Assembly: GCF_001422485.1 (NCBI RefSeq)
Contig: NZ_LMNF01000003.1
Location: forward strand, 163,443 to 227,442
Origin: Agreia sp. Leaf283
GTDB lineage: Bacteria > Actinomycetota > Actinomycetes > Actinomycetales > Microbacteriaceae
Length of the DNA: 64,000 nucleotides
Direction of reading: 5' to 3'
Part shown: one piece after another, positions 16,834 to 25,730 of the stretch
Position numbering within the stretch: position 1 is the first letter of the stretch
How the letters are laid out: every line of letters starts with the position of its first letter
Translations under genes and position numbers: made by a program
The notes under the pieces: generated by a model
Databases searched by the model: none
The model's input: only the letters and a program-made list of their open reading frames with translations
Told to the model about the DNA's origin: nothing

Positions 16834-18483
16834 GTGAGCGAGAACGACGAATCGACCGGGCCCCAGCTGGAGCCCTGGTTCAGCGAGACCCCGAAGCCGC
16901 GCAAGCGTCCCGAAGCGGAGACGGTTCCGATCGAGGCTTTGACCGCCGATCTGTCGAACGACTCGACGAACACCGCGCCGACCGAGCAGCTCTCGTTCGA
17001 GCAGCAGGAACAGCCCTGGTTCGAGCGAGACATCGACGCCCAGACCGCCGAGACCGCCCAGACCGCCGAGCCCACCCTGTCCGGCCAGCCCGACGCATCC
17101 GGCACCGAGGGCGACGCAGCGACGGCCGAGGCCGCGGCCGCCGAGAACGGCGAGAGGCCGAACGCACGCCGTCGCCGCCTGCGCCGCACCAGCCTGGCCG
17201 TGCTCGGAGGAGCACGCCCCGACGCCATCGAGGGCGCGCCCGGTGACCGCCAGGCCTACTCGTCCATGGCCCTCATCCTGATGTTCACGGCCACCGTCGC
17301 CGCACTCTCGATGTCCTTCGCGCTCGGCATGGTGTTCCACGCCGACTGGTTCTGGTTCATTCCCGTCGGCATCTTCTGGGGTGCGGGAATCTTCGCCATC
17401 GACCGCGCCCTCACCATCCAGCTCTCGAATACCAAGGGTGCGTGGAAGACCACCTTCGCTGTCGTGCCCCGCGTGCTGCTTGCGGCCATTCTCGGCGCCG
17501 TCATCTCGACTCCGGTCACCCTGCAGATCTTCGCGCCGGAGATCAGCGCCCAGATCCTCGTGATGGAGGCCGAGTCCCGCACGGCCTTCGCCGACCAGCT
17601 CGCGAGCGACCCCGTGCTCGCGACCGAAGACGACGTGCGCGCCACGATCGCCAGCAACCAGGCGATCATCGATACGAGCGACGCGGTCGATCCCCTCGAC
17701 GACCCCACCTACGCCGCGGCCAAGGCGGCAGAGGACGCCGCACTCGCCGATCTCAACGCCAAGACCGCCGCGTGGCAGGCCGAGGCGAACGGCACGGGAG
17801 GATCGGGGCAGGTCGGAGACGGCGCCGTCACCGAGATCGCGAAGCAGGCCGTCGACGCTGCCCAGGTCATCTACGACCAGGCGCAGGAGGCATCGGCGGC
17901 AGCCCTGACCAGCGCCCAGACCGCCCTCGGATCCCAGCTCGCCGAGTCGAAGACCACCGCCGAGGCCGCGCTCACCAAGGCCCAGGCCGAGCTGGCCACG
18001 ATCGAGCAGCGCAAGGCAGACTTCCAGGCCCAGAACGATGCGGCCGTCTCCTCGAGCGACGGCATCAGCAACCGGCTCACCGCGCTCGACCGGCTCAGCG
18101 CCGAGAGCCCGTCGGCCGGGCTCGCGCACGTCATGGTTTTCCTGCTGTTCTTCGCGATCGAACTGCTGCCCGTGATCATCAAGCTGCTGCGCAACCTCGG
18201 CAACAAGGACTCCGTGCACGACGAGACCGCACGCGAGCACGATCGAACCGAGATCAACCGGGTGCGCCAGCAGTTCGCACTCGAGCGCGACCAGGCACTT
18301 CTGGATGCCCAGATCACGTCGGGCAGGCTGGCCACACTCCGGCAACTGGCCGAGCACGAGGAAGAACTGGCGCTGGCCACGGGCAAGGAGCGCAACGTCG
18401 GACTCGACGACCGCGTTCGCCGCAAGAGCCAGGACTTCTTCGACGAGTGGGATCGTGACCAGTCGGCCCAGCGCCAGCGCTGA
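16834..18483 (+). CDS. DUF4407 membrane protein with coiled coil
   Basis: A 549-residue protein starting at a GTG with AGGAAGGA before it. An acidic, disordered N-terminal region of about 130 residues contains two similar EPWF/QPWF motifs. Three membrane segments follow (around MALILMFTATVAALSMSF, WFWFIPVGIFWGAGIF and VLLAAILGAVISTPVTL), then a long Ala/Gln/Glu coiled coil from about 240 to 415 and a fourth membrane segment (HVMVFLLFFAIELLPV). The C-terminal 120 residues are charged and helical. DUF4407 proteins have no established function. Confidence 0.8.
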   Translation: MSENDESTGPQLEPWFSETPKPRKRPEAETVPIEALTADLSNDSTNTAPTEQLSFEQQEQPWFERDIDAQTAETAQTAEPTLSGQPDASGTEGDAATAEAAAAENGERPNARRRRLRRTSLAVLGGARPDAIEGAPGDRQAYSSMALILMFTATVAALSMSFALGMVFHADWFWFIPVGIFWGAGIFAIDRALTIQLSNTKGAWKTTFAVVPRVLLAAILGAVISTPVTLQIFAPEISAQILVMEAESRTAFADQLASDPVLATEDDVRATIASNQAIIDTSDAVDPLDDPTYAAAKAAEDAALADLNAKTAAWQAEANGTGGSGQVGDGAVTEIAKQAVDAAQVIYDQAQEASAAALTSAQTALGSQLAESKTTAEAALTKAQAELATIEQRKADFQAQNDAAVSSSDGISNRLTALDRLSAESPSAGLAHVMVFLLFFAIELLPVIIKLLRNLGNKDSVHDETAREHDRTEINRVRQQFALERDQALLDAQITSGRLATLRQLAEHEEELALATGKERNVGLDDRVRRKSQDFFDEWDRDQSAQRQR

Positions 18484-18497
18484 TCAGGGCGGCCTGA

Positions 18498-19217
18498 TCA
18501 GGCAGTGGCTTCGACCTCCGACGGCTCCACGGGCGCGTGGTGCGGCCGGCCGGTGAGGTGTCCGGTCAGCGCGACCACGAGAGTGATGAAAGCGGCCAGC
18601 GCGACGCCCCAGCCGATGTGGACAGTCATCAGCAGAGCACCCACGGCGGCGCCTCCACCGATGAGCAGGATGGCGCCGGCCCGCCGGAACCACGGCTGAC
18701 CCGAGCCGCCGGCCAGTCGCGAGTCGGCGGCGAGACCCGTGATGGTCGACGTGACCACGACGGTGGTCACGTCTTTCACGGCGATGTGCCGGGCCGTCGC
18801 GGCCTGCACGCCCATCACCAGGGCGAAGAAGCCCGTGAAGATGTACTCGTAGGGAGCAGGGGGAGGGCCGTCGTTCACGAAGAGGGCGATGGCGAGGCCC
18901 ACCATGACCGTGCCGACGATGCTGAAGAGCACGGTGGTGCGGGTGGTCCAGCCGACCTTGACGGGGCGCAGTACTCGCCCGCCGATCGCTGCGCCCAGCA
19001 TGAATGCGAACAACGCCACGAGCGGGCCGATGACCGGCAGGTCGTCGGCGCCCGCGAGGGCCATTCCGAGGATCACCACGTTGCCGGTCATGTTGGCCGT
19101 GAAGACCTTGTCGAGGCCGAGGTAGCCCACGGCGTCGGCGATGCCGGTCGAGAAGGTGAGTGCGAGCATCAGGCCGAGGTGCAGATTGGCGGGCTTGCTT
19201 CGGAGTCGGCGGAGCAC
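18498..19217 (-). CDS. DUF1275 (YoaK-like) membrane protein
   Basis: A 239-residue multi-pass protein with the DUF1275 hallmarks GIADAVGYLGL and VFTANMTGNVVILGMALAG, and about six membrane segments. The GTG at 19217 (VLRRLRSKPANLHLGL) is chosen with a GCAGG site before it. Upstream residues in the same frame look unconserved. The function is not established for the family. It converges with the DUF4407 gene 14 bases away and is divergent from the formamidase-like gene. Confidence 0.82.
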   Translation of the reverse strand: MLRRLRSKPANLHLGLMLALTFSTGIADAVGYLGLDKVFTANMTGNVVILGMALAGADDLPVIGPLVALFAFMLGAAIGGRVLRPVKVGWTTRTTVLFSIVGTVMVGLAIALFVNDGPPPAPYEYIFTGFFALVMGVQAATARHIAVKDVTTVVVTSTITGLAADSRLAGGSGQPWFRRAGAILLIGGGAAVGALLMTVHIGWGVALAAFITLVVALTGHLTGRPHHAPVEPSEVEATA

Positions 19218-19323
19218 TGGGCACCTGCTCTTTCGATGTCGTGGTTGCGGGCGGGGCGGCTGGCGCACGATACTCTCGAAGCGACCGACCCCATCTTTCC
19301 AGACTTCGGAAGGCCCGCACCGG

Positions 19324-20421
19324 ATGCCCGTGACAGCCCCGCTCCAGCCCGGCCAGGGATTCGTCCAGGCCGCCCACTACCTGCCGGCCACGATCGGCAA
19401 CGTGCTGTGGGGCAGGCTGCCCTGCGAGAGCGATGCGGCTGTGCTCACGATCGACTCCGGCGACGAGGTCACGATCGACACCATCAGCCACGAGGGCGTG
19501 CTCGAAGACCAGGGCCGCGATCCGGCCGCCTTCTTCGCCGCACACGGTGTGGCGCGCGAGAATGTGCTCGACGACGCGATCGCTCTCGCGGCATCCGGAT
19601 ACCAGCGCGACCCCAAGGTCGACGGGCCGCACGTCGTGACCGGGCCCATCCGCATCCGGGGGGCGAAGCCGGGCGACCTGCTCAAGATGACCGTGCTCGA
19701 AGCGACCCCGCGCGTGCCCTACGGAGTGATCTCGAACCGGCACGGCAGAGGGGCGCTGCCCGGGGAGTTTCCTCAGGTCGAGGGCTCCGTCAGCATCTTC
19801 GCGGCCGTCGACCACGACCCCGACGGCAGCCAGGTGGGCACCCTGCCGCTCGTCGCGGGGGGAGAGCGCTCGGTGCGGTTTCCGCTTCACCCGTTCCTCG
19901 GCATCATGGGCGTCGCGGTCTCGGGGTCGACGCGTCCCCACTCCGTGCCGCCCGGCCCGCACGGCGGCAACATCGACATCAACCTGCTGACCGCGGGCAG
20001 CTCGCTCTACATTCCCGTGCAGGTCGACGGGGCCCTCGCCTACGTCGGCGACCCGCACTTCGCCCAGGGAGACGGAGAGGTCGCGCTGACCGCGATGGAG
20101 GCCTCGCTGCGCGTGACCGTGCGGTTCGAGGTCGTGCCGCAGAGCGACGCGCTCACCGCCTTCGGAGCCCTCGTCGGGCCGCTCGCCGAGACGCGGGAGT
20201 TCCTCGTTCCCACGGGAATGGACGCCGATCTCGACGAGGCGGTGCGCCGATGCGTGCGGGCCGCGATCTCGCTGCTGCACGCCCGCTACGGCATGCAGGA
20301 GGACCTGGCCTACGCCTACCTCAGCGCCGCCACCGACTTCAACATCTCCCAGGTCGTCGACCTGGTCACCGGCGTGCACGCCCGCGTGCGCGTCTCCGAC
20401 TTCGAAGGACATCATGCCTGA
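19324..20421 (+). CDS. acetamidase/formamidase family protein
   Basis: A 365-residue FmdA/AmdA-like amidase. Family features include DTISHEGVLED, GPIRIRGAKPGDLLKM and FLGIMGVA, and GGNIDINLLTAGSSLYIPV in two parts around the metal site. It would hydrolyse a small amide, releasing ammonia. The ATG at 19324 has GGAAGG ten bases before it. The following AtzH-like/amidase gene overlaps its end by eight bases, so they are likely co-translated and share a pathway for amide-bound nitrogen. Confidence 0.86.
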   Translation: MPVTAPLQPGQGFVQAAHYLPATIGNVLWGRLPCESDAAVLTIDSGDEVTIDTISHEGVLEDQGRDPAAFFAAHGVARENVLDDAIALAASGYQRDPKVDGPHVVTGPIRIRGAKPGDLLKMTVLEATPRVPYGVISNRHGRGALPGEFPQVEGSVSIFAAVDHDPDGSQVGTLPLVAGGERSVRFPLHPFLGIMGVAVSGSTRPHSVPPGPHGGNIDINLLTAGSSLYIPVQVDGALAYVGDPHFAQGDGEVALTAMEASLRVTVRFEVVPQSDALTAFGALVGPLAETREFLVPTGMDADLDEAVRRCVRAAISLLHARYGMQEDLAYAYLSAATDFNISQVVDLVTGVHARVRVSDFEGHHA

Positions 20422-21976
20422 TCAGATTCCTCCCACGTCCGTCACCGGCGAGTTGCCCGACGGCCTGATCGACGCCTTCTGGGCCTACGAGAACGCGCTT
20501 CTCACGAACGACCTCGAGGCGCTCGACTCAGCCTTCGCTCCGGGCGACACCACCCTGCGCGGAGACGCCGGCGGCCTGCTGGTCGGCCACGACCGCATCA
20601 GCTCCTTCCGTGGCGCCCGGGGTGGCGCCCCCGTTCGCACGATCACCTCGATCCACGTGCGTGTGCTCTCCGACGAGTACGCGCTCATCGTCAGCGAGAA
20701 CGAGCCGCGCTCCGGCGGGCGCGGGCTCGTCACACAGCTGTGGGCGCGGCATGCGGATGCCGGGGGCTGGGTCGTCGAATCGGCCCAGGTCGCGGGCGCA
20801 CCGGCCGCCATGAACACCGCCATCTGGCGAGTGCTCGGCAACCCGCTCGTCGCCTCGACCGCCTCCGACGGCGGCCCGCTCGCAGGCGAGACGGTCGCGG
20901 TGAAAGATCTCTTCGATGTGCAGGGCTTCGCCGTGGGCGGCGGAGTCCCCGAATTCCTGGCCGAGGCCGAACCCGCCCAGGCGCACGCGCCCGCGGTAGC
21001 CGCCCTGCTCGCGGCCGGCGCATCCATTCGAGGAATTGCGCAGACCGACGAATTCGCCTACTCGATCGCCGGAAAGAACGTGCACTACGGCACCCCGCCC
21101 AACGTGAAGGTGCCGGGCGCGATCCCCGGCGGCTCGTCGAGCGGACCGGCAGCGGCCGTCGCGCTCGGGCACGCCAGCATCGGACTCGCGACCGACACGG
21201 CCGGGTCGATCCGGGTGCCCGCGTCGTACCAGGGTCTCTGGGGGCTGCGCACGACGCACGGCGCGGTCGACGCCGGCGGGCTGCTGCCCCTGGCCGAGTC
21301 GTTCGACACGATCGGATGGCTGACGAGGTCGCCCTCCGTGCTGCGTGCCGCTGCCGCGAGCTCGCTCGACGGCGACGCGCAGCAGTCGGTCGAGCCGCGG
21401 TTCGTGATCTCGACCGAGCTGCTCTTCGCGGCCGACGACTCGATTCAGGGCGCGATGGTGGATGCCGTGGGCCGGCTCGAGGCCGACGGCCTCATCGGCG
21501 AGGTCGGCGTGGTCGACCTCGGCGACACGTCGGGATTCTTCGAGGCGTTCCGCACCGTGCAGGCTGCCGAGGCGTGGCGTCGTCACGGCGACTGGATCAC
21601 GGCGCACCCCGGGGTGCTCGCTCCCGATGTCGCTTCCCGATTCGAGTCGGCGTCGACGGTGACCGCCGAGGCCGAGTCCTTGGCCCGCGAGGTACTGCCG
21701 GCCGCTCGCACCCAGCTCGACGACGCGCTCGCCGGGCGCATCCTGCTTCTGCCGTCGACGTCGTCGACCGCGCCGAGCGTCGGAGCGGACTCCGATGAGA
21801 TCGACCGCACTCGCGCCGCGACCCTGGCGATGACCTGCTTCGCGGGCATCGGTGGGTATCCGGCGCTGTCGGTTCCGCTGCTCGAGGTCGACGGTGCGCC
21901 CGCCGGCCTCTGCCTCGTGGGCCCGCGCGGCACCGACCTCGCGCTCATCGACATCGCGGCCCCTTTCGTCCGCTGA
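20414..21976 (+). CDS. AtzH-like domain fused to amidase-signature enzyme
   Basis: A 520-residue two-domain protein. Residues about 10-130 form an AtzH-like (DUF3225, SnoaL/NTF2-type) domain with IDAFWAYENALLTND and GGRGLVTQLWARH. From about 135 on it is an amidase-signature hydrolase. K164 in VAVKDLFDVQG, the serines in PGGSSSGPAAAVA (238-250) and the nucleophile S265 in TDTAGSIRVPAS form the Ser-Ser-Lys triad. In cyanuric acid breakdown AtzH and the amidase AtzE work in consecutive steps as separate proteins; here they are one chain. It overlaps the formamidase-like gene. The substrate is unknown and may be a carboxylated urea or other small amide. Confidence 0.85.
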   Translation: MPDQIPPTSVTGELPDGLIDAFWAYENALLTNDLEALDSAFAPGDTTLRGDAGGLLVGHDRISSFRGARGGAPVRTITSIHVRVLSDEYALIVSENEPRSGGRGLVTQLWARHADAGGWVVESAQVAGAPAAMNTAIWRVLGNPLVASTASDGGPLAGETVAVKDLFDVQGFAVGGGVPEFLAEAEPAQAHAPAVAALLAAGASIRGIAQTDEFAYSIAGKNVHYGTPPNVKVPGAIPGGSSSGPAAAVALGHASIGLATDTAGSIRVPASYQGLWGLRTTHGAVDAGGLLPLAESFDTIGWLTRSPSVLRAAAASSLDGDAQQSVEPRFVISTELLFAADDSIQGAMVDAVGRLEADGLIGEVGVVDLGDTSGFFEAFRTVQAAEAWRRHGDWITAHPGVLAPDVASRFESASTVTAEAESLAREVLPAARTQLDDALAGRILLLPSTSSTAPSVGADSDEIDRTRAATLAMTCFAGIGGYPALSVPLLEVDGAPAGLCLVGPRGTDLALIDIAAPFVR

Positions 21977-21982
21977 CGGCCC

Positions 21983-22081
21983 GTTCCCTGAGCCTGTCGA
22001 AGGGGCCCCAGTCTCCACCCCGTTCCCTGAGCCTGTCGAAGGGCCGCGCTGTCACCGCCGTTCCCTGAGCCTGTCGAAGGG
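21983..22081. repeat. three direct copies of a 22-bp intergenic repeat
   Basis: The 22-mer with core gttccctgagcctgtcgaag occurs at 21983-22004, 22022-22043 and 22060-22081. An inverted copy lies at 22230-22251 and diverged copies at 8843-8903. Together with the elements at 22091-22222 it fills most of the gap of about 350 bases between the AtzH-amidase gene and pucG. No coding potential is seen. Confidence 0.9.
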
Positions 22082-22090
22082 CTGCCGCGC

Positions 22091-22222
22091 ATCGACTCGG
22101 CGCATATGCATTCACAATCGCTGCTGAGGGTGCCTTCGCGCCGAGTCGATCTGGGAGGCCCGATCGACTCGGCGAAGATGCACCTTCACGAGGCGAGGAG
22201 GGTGCGTTCGCGCCGAGTGGAT
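22091..22222. repeat. two 60-bp palindrome-ended repeat units
   Basis: Units at 22091-22150 and 22163-22222 are direct copies of each other. Each begins ATCGACTCGGCG. The first ends with the exact reverse complement CGCCGAGTCGAT; the second ends with one mismatch. Inside are conserved ATGCA and GAGGGTGC/TTCGCG blocks. Each unit could fold into a cruciform or hairpin. Confidence 0.8.
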
Positions 22223-22229
22223 TCGCGAT

Positions 22230-22251
22230 CCCTTCGACAAGCTCAGGGAAC
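22230..22251. repeat. inverted copy of the 22-bp intergenic repeat
   Basis: CCCTTCGACAAGCTCAGGGA plus the bases AC is the reverse complement, with one change, of the copies at 21983-22081. It closes the repeat block 25 bases before the candidate GlnR box of pucG. Confidence 0.85.
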
Positions 22252-22275
22252 GAGGGTGGTCAGGGAGCGCCATTC

Positions 22276-22307
22276 GTAACACGCATGAAACGCACGTTCC
22301 GTAGAAT
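22276..22307 (+). promoter_or_regulatory. candidate GlnR box and -10 element upstream of pucG
   Basis: GTAACACGCATGAAAC at 22276-22291 matches the actinobacterial GlnR consensus gTnAC-n6-GaAAc exactly. TAGAAT at 22302-22307 is a good -10 hexamer. The spacing puts the box across the -35 region, the normal place for an activator. Nitrogen control of allantoin and ureide use by GlnR would fit. The assignment is by motif only. Confidence 0.5.
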
Positions 22308-22404
22308 CGAAGCCTGAAACAGGTGAATCATTCTCAGCGAAAGCGGTCAGCTCATCTCCCTCTCGTCACTGCCCCAGCCCATCAACCCGCCCCAGCGACT
22401 CCTT

Positions 22405-23622
22405 ATGGGACCGGGGCCGATCAACGCCGACCCGCGAGTGCTGCGCGCCATGTCTGCGCAACTCGTGGGCCAGTACGACCCGGCGATGACGGCCTACATG
22501 AACGAGACCATGGAGCTCTACCGCGGAGTCTTCAAGACCGCGAATGAGCAGACGCTCGTGGTCGACGGCACCTCGCGGGCCGGCATCGAGGCCGCGCTCG
22601 TCTCGCTGATCGAGCCCGGCGACCGCGTGCTGGTTCCCATCTTCGGCCGCTTCGGCCACCTGCTGCGCGAGATCGCGGAGCGCTGCGGCGCCGAGGTGCA
22701 CGTCATCGAGGTTCCCTGGGGCGAGGTCTTCGCGCCCGAGGCCATCGAGGCAGCGATCATCGAGGTGCAACCCTCGCTGCTCGCGGTCGTGCACGGCGAC
22801 ACCTCCACCACGGTTGCGCAGCCGCTCGACGAGCTCGGTGCCATCTGTGCGCAGCACGGCGTGCTCTTCTACACCGATGTCACCGCCTCGCTCGCGGGCA
22901 ACACCATCGAGACGGATGCCTGGGGCATCGACGCCGTCACCGCGGGCCTCCAGAAATGCCTGGCCGGGCCCTCCGGTTCGGCTCCCGCCACGTTCTCGGC
23001 GAAGGCGGTCGAGCGCATCGTCGCGCGCAAGAGCATCGAGGCGGGAATCCGCGAGGCGGGCGACGCGGTCACCGCGCATCCGATCCGTTCCAACTACTTC
23101 GACCTCGCGATGATCTTCGACTACTGGGGCCCGAAGCGGCTCAACCACCACACCGAGGCCACGACCATGCTCTACGGGGCACGCGAGTGCGCCCGCCTGC
23201 TGGTCGACGAGGGCATGGAAAACGCCGTCGAACGGCACCGCCTGCACGGCTCGGCCATGCTCGCCGGTGTGCAGGGACTCGGCCTCGCGGTGTTCGGCGA
23301 CCTCGCCCACAAGATGAACAACGTCGTGGCCGTCATGATCCCCGACGGGGTCAACGGCGACGCCGTGCGCGGCGAGTTGCTGAACGACTTCGGCATCGAG
23401 ATCGGCACCTCCTTCGGCCCGCTGCACGGCAAGGTCTGGCGCATCGGAACGATGGGCTACAACGCCCGCCGCGACACCGTGCTCACGACGCTCGCCGCCC
23501 TCGAGGCCGTGCTGCGCCGGGCAGGCGCATCCGTGACCCCCGGCGGCGGAGTCGGGGCGGCCTACGAGATCTACGCCGACGCCGACCGGGCCGTTCGGGC
23601 GTCGTCGGGAGCCGGCGCATGA
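22405..23622 (+). CDS. pucG: (S)-ureidoglycine--glyoxylate aminotransferase
   Basis: A PLP aminotransferase (class V) of at least 405 residues that moves the amino group of ureidoglycine to glyoxylate in purine breakdown. Features: LLMGPGPINADPRVLRAM, VVDGTSRAGIEAAL, TDVTASLAGN and the PLP lysine in TAGLQKCLAGPSG. The coordinates use the only in-frame ATG, but the true N-terminus is probably earlier. The 19 codons before it, in the same frame back to 22348, read as the conserved lead-in QPINPPQRLL. An in-frame stop at 22324 leaves only ATC, ATT or CTG as starts, so either a rare start codon or a one-base indel is involved. It overlaps the next gene by four bases. Confidence 0.88.
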   Translation: MGPGPINADPRVLRAMSAQLVGQYDPAMTAYMNETMELYRGVFKTANEQTLVVDGTSRAGIEAALVSLIEPGDRVLVPIFGRFGHLLREIAERCGAEVHVIEVPWGEVFAPEAIEAAIIEVQPSLLAVVHGDTSTTVAQPLDELGAICAQHGVLFYTDVTASLAGNTIETDAWGIDAVTAGLQKCLAGPSGSAPATFSAKAVERIVARKSIEAGIREAGDAVTAHPIRSNYFDLAMIFDYWGPKRLNHHTEATTMLYGARECARLLVDEGMENAVERHRLHGSAMLAGVQGLGLAVFGDLAHKMNNVVAVMIPDGVNGDAVRGELLNDFGIEIGTSFGPLHGKVWRIGTMGYNARRDTVLTTLAALEAVLRRAGASVTPGGGVGAAYEIYADADRAVRASSGAGA

Positions 23623-24866
23623 CGCAGCCCGACTCGACCAGCGCGCACGCCATCCTCGAGCGCTGCGACGAACTCGCCACTTACTCCTCGATGGAGGACG
23701 GGCTCATCGAGCGCGTGTACCTCTCGCCCCAGCACGCGGCGGTCAATGCCCTCGCCGGTCGCTGGATGACCGAGGCGGGCATGACCACCTGGCAGGATGC
23801 CGCCGGCAACCAGTGCGGTCGGCTCGAGGGCGCGACCCCCGGCCTGCCCGCGCTGCTGCTCGGATCGCACCTCGACACCGTCCCCTCGGCCGGACGCTAC
23901 GACGGAATCCTCGGCGTCTTGTCCGCCATCGCCGTGGTCGACCGCATCCGCTCGTCGGGGCGCACGCTTCCGTTCGCCCTCGAGGTCGTGGCGTTCGGCG
24001 ACGAGGAGGGCACCCGCTTCGGCCGCGCCCTGCTCGGCAGCCGCGCGCTCGCGGGCACCTGGCTCGACGAGTGGTGGCAGCTCGAAGACGAAGACGGGGT
24101 GTCGTTGCGCGACGCGTATGTGCATTTCGGCCTCGATCCGGATGCCGTGGGCGAGGCCGCGCGGTCGCGCGGAGATTTCGTGGGCTACCTCGAGACCCAC
24201 ATCGAGCAGGGGCCGTACCTCGAAGACGAGAACAAGGCGCTGGGCGTCGTCTCGTCGATCGCCGGAGCGCGCCGCTTTCTGCTCACGATCACCGGCCAGG
24301 CGGGCCACTCGGGAACGCCCTACGAGCGTCGCCGCGACGCCCTCGCGGGTGCGGCCGAGGCCATCACCACCATCGAGCGCATCGCCCGCTCGGCCCAGCT
24401 CATCGCCACGGTGGGCCACCTCGAGGTGTTCCCCGACGCGGTCAACGTGATTCCCGGAAAGGTCGAGTTCAGCCTCGACCTGCGCGGCGAGTACGACACC
24501 GAGCGCGACAAGGTGTGGCTGCAGATCGAGGAGGCCATTCTCGAGATCTGTCAGCGACGACGGCTGCGGCTCACGAGCATCCAGACCCACTCGGCCAAGG
24601 CGGCCGTCTGCGCGCGCCGGCTGCGCGATGCGATCTCCGACGGCATCCGGTCGACGGGCGACACACGACCCATGTCGCTGTTCTCGCGCGCCGGCCACGA
24701 CGCCATGGCCATCGCCGAGATCGCCGACATCGGCATGATCTTCGTGCGCTGCAAGGGCGGCGTGAGCCACAATCCCGAAGAGCACGTCACCGAGGCCGAC
24801 GTGGCGAAGGCGCTCGACGCGTTCGAGGCCACCGTTCTGCGGCTCGCCGACGGCTACGAGGGGTAG
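23619..24866 (+). CDS. allC: allantoate amidohydrolase (M20 family)
   Basis: A 415-residue zinc-dependent amidohydrolase. Metal-site motifs are LLGSHLDTVPSAGRYDG, GDEEGTRFG and, near the end, FSRAGHDAMAIA and VSHNPEEHV. The dimerisation region has ETHIEQGPYLEDE. In this context it hydrolyses allantoate to ureidoglycine, CO2 and ammonia, giving the substrate of the preceding aminotransferase. N-carbamoyl-L-amino acid hydrolase is the close alternative by sequence. The start overlaps the pucG stop (ATGA), and the regulator gene follows after three bases. Confidence 0.88.
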   Translation: MTQPDSTSAHAILERCDELATYSSMEDGLIERVYLSPQHAAVNALAGRWMTEAGMTTWQDAAGNQCGRLEGATPGLPALLLGSHLDTVPSAGRYDGILGVLSAIAVVDRIRSSGRTLPFALEVVAFGDEEGTRFGRALLGSRALAGTWLDEWWQLEDEDGVSLRDAYVHFGLDPDAVGEAARSRGDFVGYLETHIEQGPYLEDENKALGVVSSIAGARRFLLTITGQAGHSGTPYERRRDALAGAAEAITTIERIARSAQLIATVGHLEVFPDAVNVIPGKVEFSLDLRGEYDTERDKVWLQIEEAILEICQRRRLRLTSIQTHSAKAAVCARRLRDAISDGIRSTGDTRPMSLFSRAGHDAMAIAEIADIGMIFVRCKGGVSHNPEEHVTEADVAKALDAFEATVLRLADGYEG

Positions 24867-24869
24867 TCC

Positions 24870-25724
24870 ATGATCGCGGCCGCGCCCACGATCGGGCAGC
24901 GCATCGACGCGCAGTACGGCGCCCTGTCCCGACAGGAGCAGCGTGCCGCCGACTTCATCCTCGATCACCTCGGCGACCTTGCCGTGTACAACGCCACCGA
25001 GCTCGCGAAGCTCAGCGGGGTGTCGAAGGCCACGGTGTCGAGGCTGTTCCGCCGGCTCGGGTTCTCGGATTCGGCCGAGGTGCGCGAGCACGCCCGCGGT
25101 CTGCGCAGTCAGGGTGCACCCCTCGGGGGAATCGGCGCCGCCGCGGGCACCCCGTCGGCTCTCGCTGCGCACGCCGTGCAAGAGCAAGAGAACTTGCAGA
25201 AGCTCCTGGCCGGCCTCGACGACGGGCGACTGGATGCCGCGGCCCGGCTCATCGCGGGCGCCGGCGAGGTCGTGCTGATCGGCCTGCGCAACAGCTACCC
25301 GCTCGCGCTGCACTTGCGGCAGCAGCTCGCGCAGGCTCGCGATCGGGTGCGGCTGGCGCCCGTTCCCGGGCAGTCGCTGGGGGAGGACATCGCGGCTCTG
25401 GGCTCGCGCGACGTTGTCGTACTCGTGGGCTTCCGCCGCCGCCCCTCGGGGTTCGGGCTGATCATGCAGACGCTCAGGGAGCGCGGCGTTCCCGTGATCC
25501 TCATCTCGGACTCGTCGGCTCGCCGGCACGCTGAGGGCGCCGCGTACTGGCTGGAGTGCCCCGTCGACAGCGTCTCGGCGTTCGACAGCTATGCGGCAGC
25601 CATGAGCCTGGTGAACCTGCTCGCGAGCGGGGTGCTCGGCGTCGATGTGCGCGATGGACGGACCCGCATCGCGTCGATCACCGGCGTGTACGACGCCCTC
25701 GACGAGCTCGAAACCCCCTGGTAG
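24870..25724 (+). CDS. MurR/RpiR-family transcriptional regulator
   Basis: A 284-residue regulator with an N-terminal HTH_6 domain (LSRQEQRAADFILDHLGDL, then LSGVSKATVSRLFRRLGF) and a C-terminal SIS domain from about 115 (GEVVLIGLRNSYPLALH, VLVGFRRRPSG). It is the last gene of the pucG-allC run and probably controls it. SIS domains normally bind phosphosugars, but members controlling ureide and allantoin use are known. The effector is not deducible here. Confidence 0.88.
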   Translation: MIAAAPTIGQRIDAQYGALSRQEQRAADFILDHLGDLAVYNATELAKLSGVSKATVSRLFRRLGFSDSAEVREHARGLRSQGAPLGGIGAAAGTPSALAAHAVQEQENLQKLLAGLDDGRLDAAARLIAGAGEVVLIGLRNSYPLALHLRQQLAQARDRVRLAPVPGQSLGEDIAALGSRDVVVLVGFRRRPSGFGLIMQTLRERGVPVILISDSSARRHAEGAAYWLECPVDSVSAFDSYAAAMSLVNLLASGVLGVDVRDGRTRIASITGVYDALDELETPW

Positions 25725-25730
25725 GACTCT

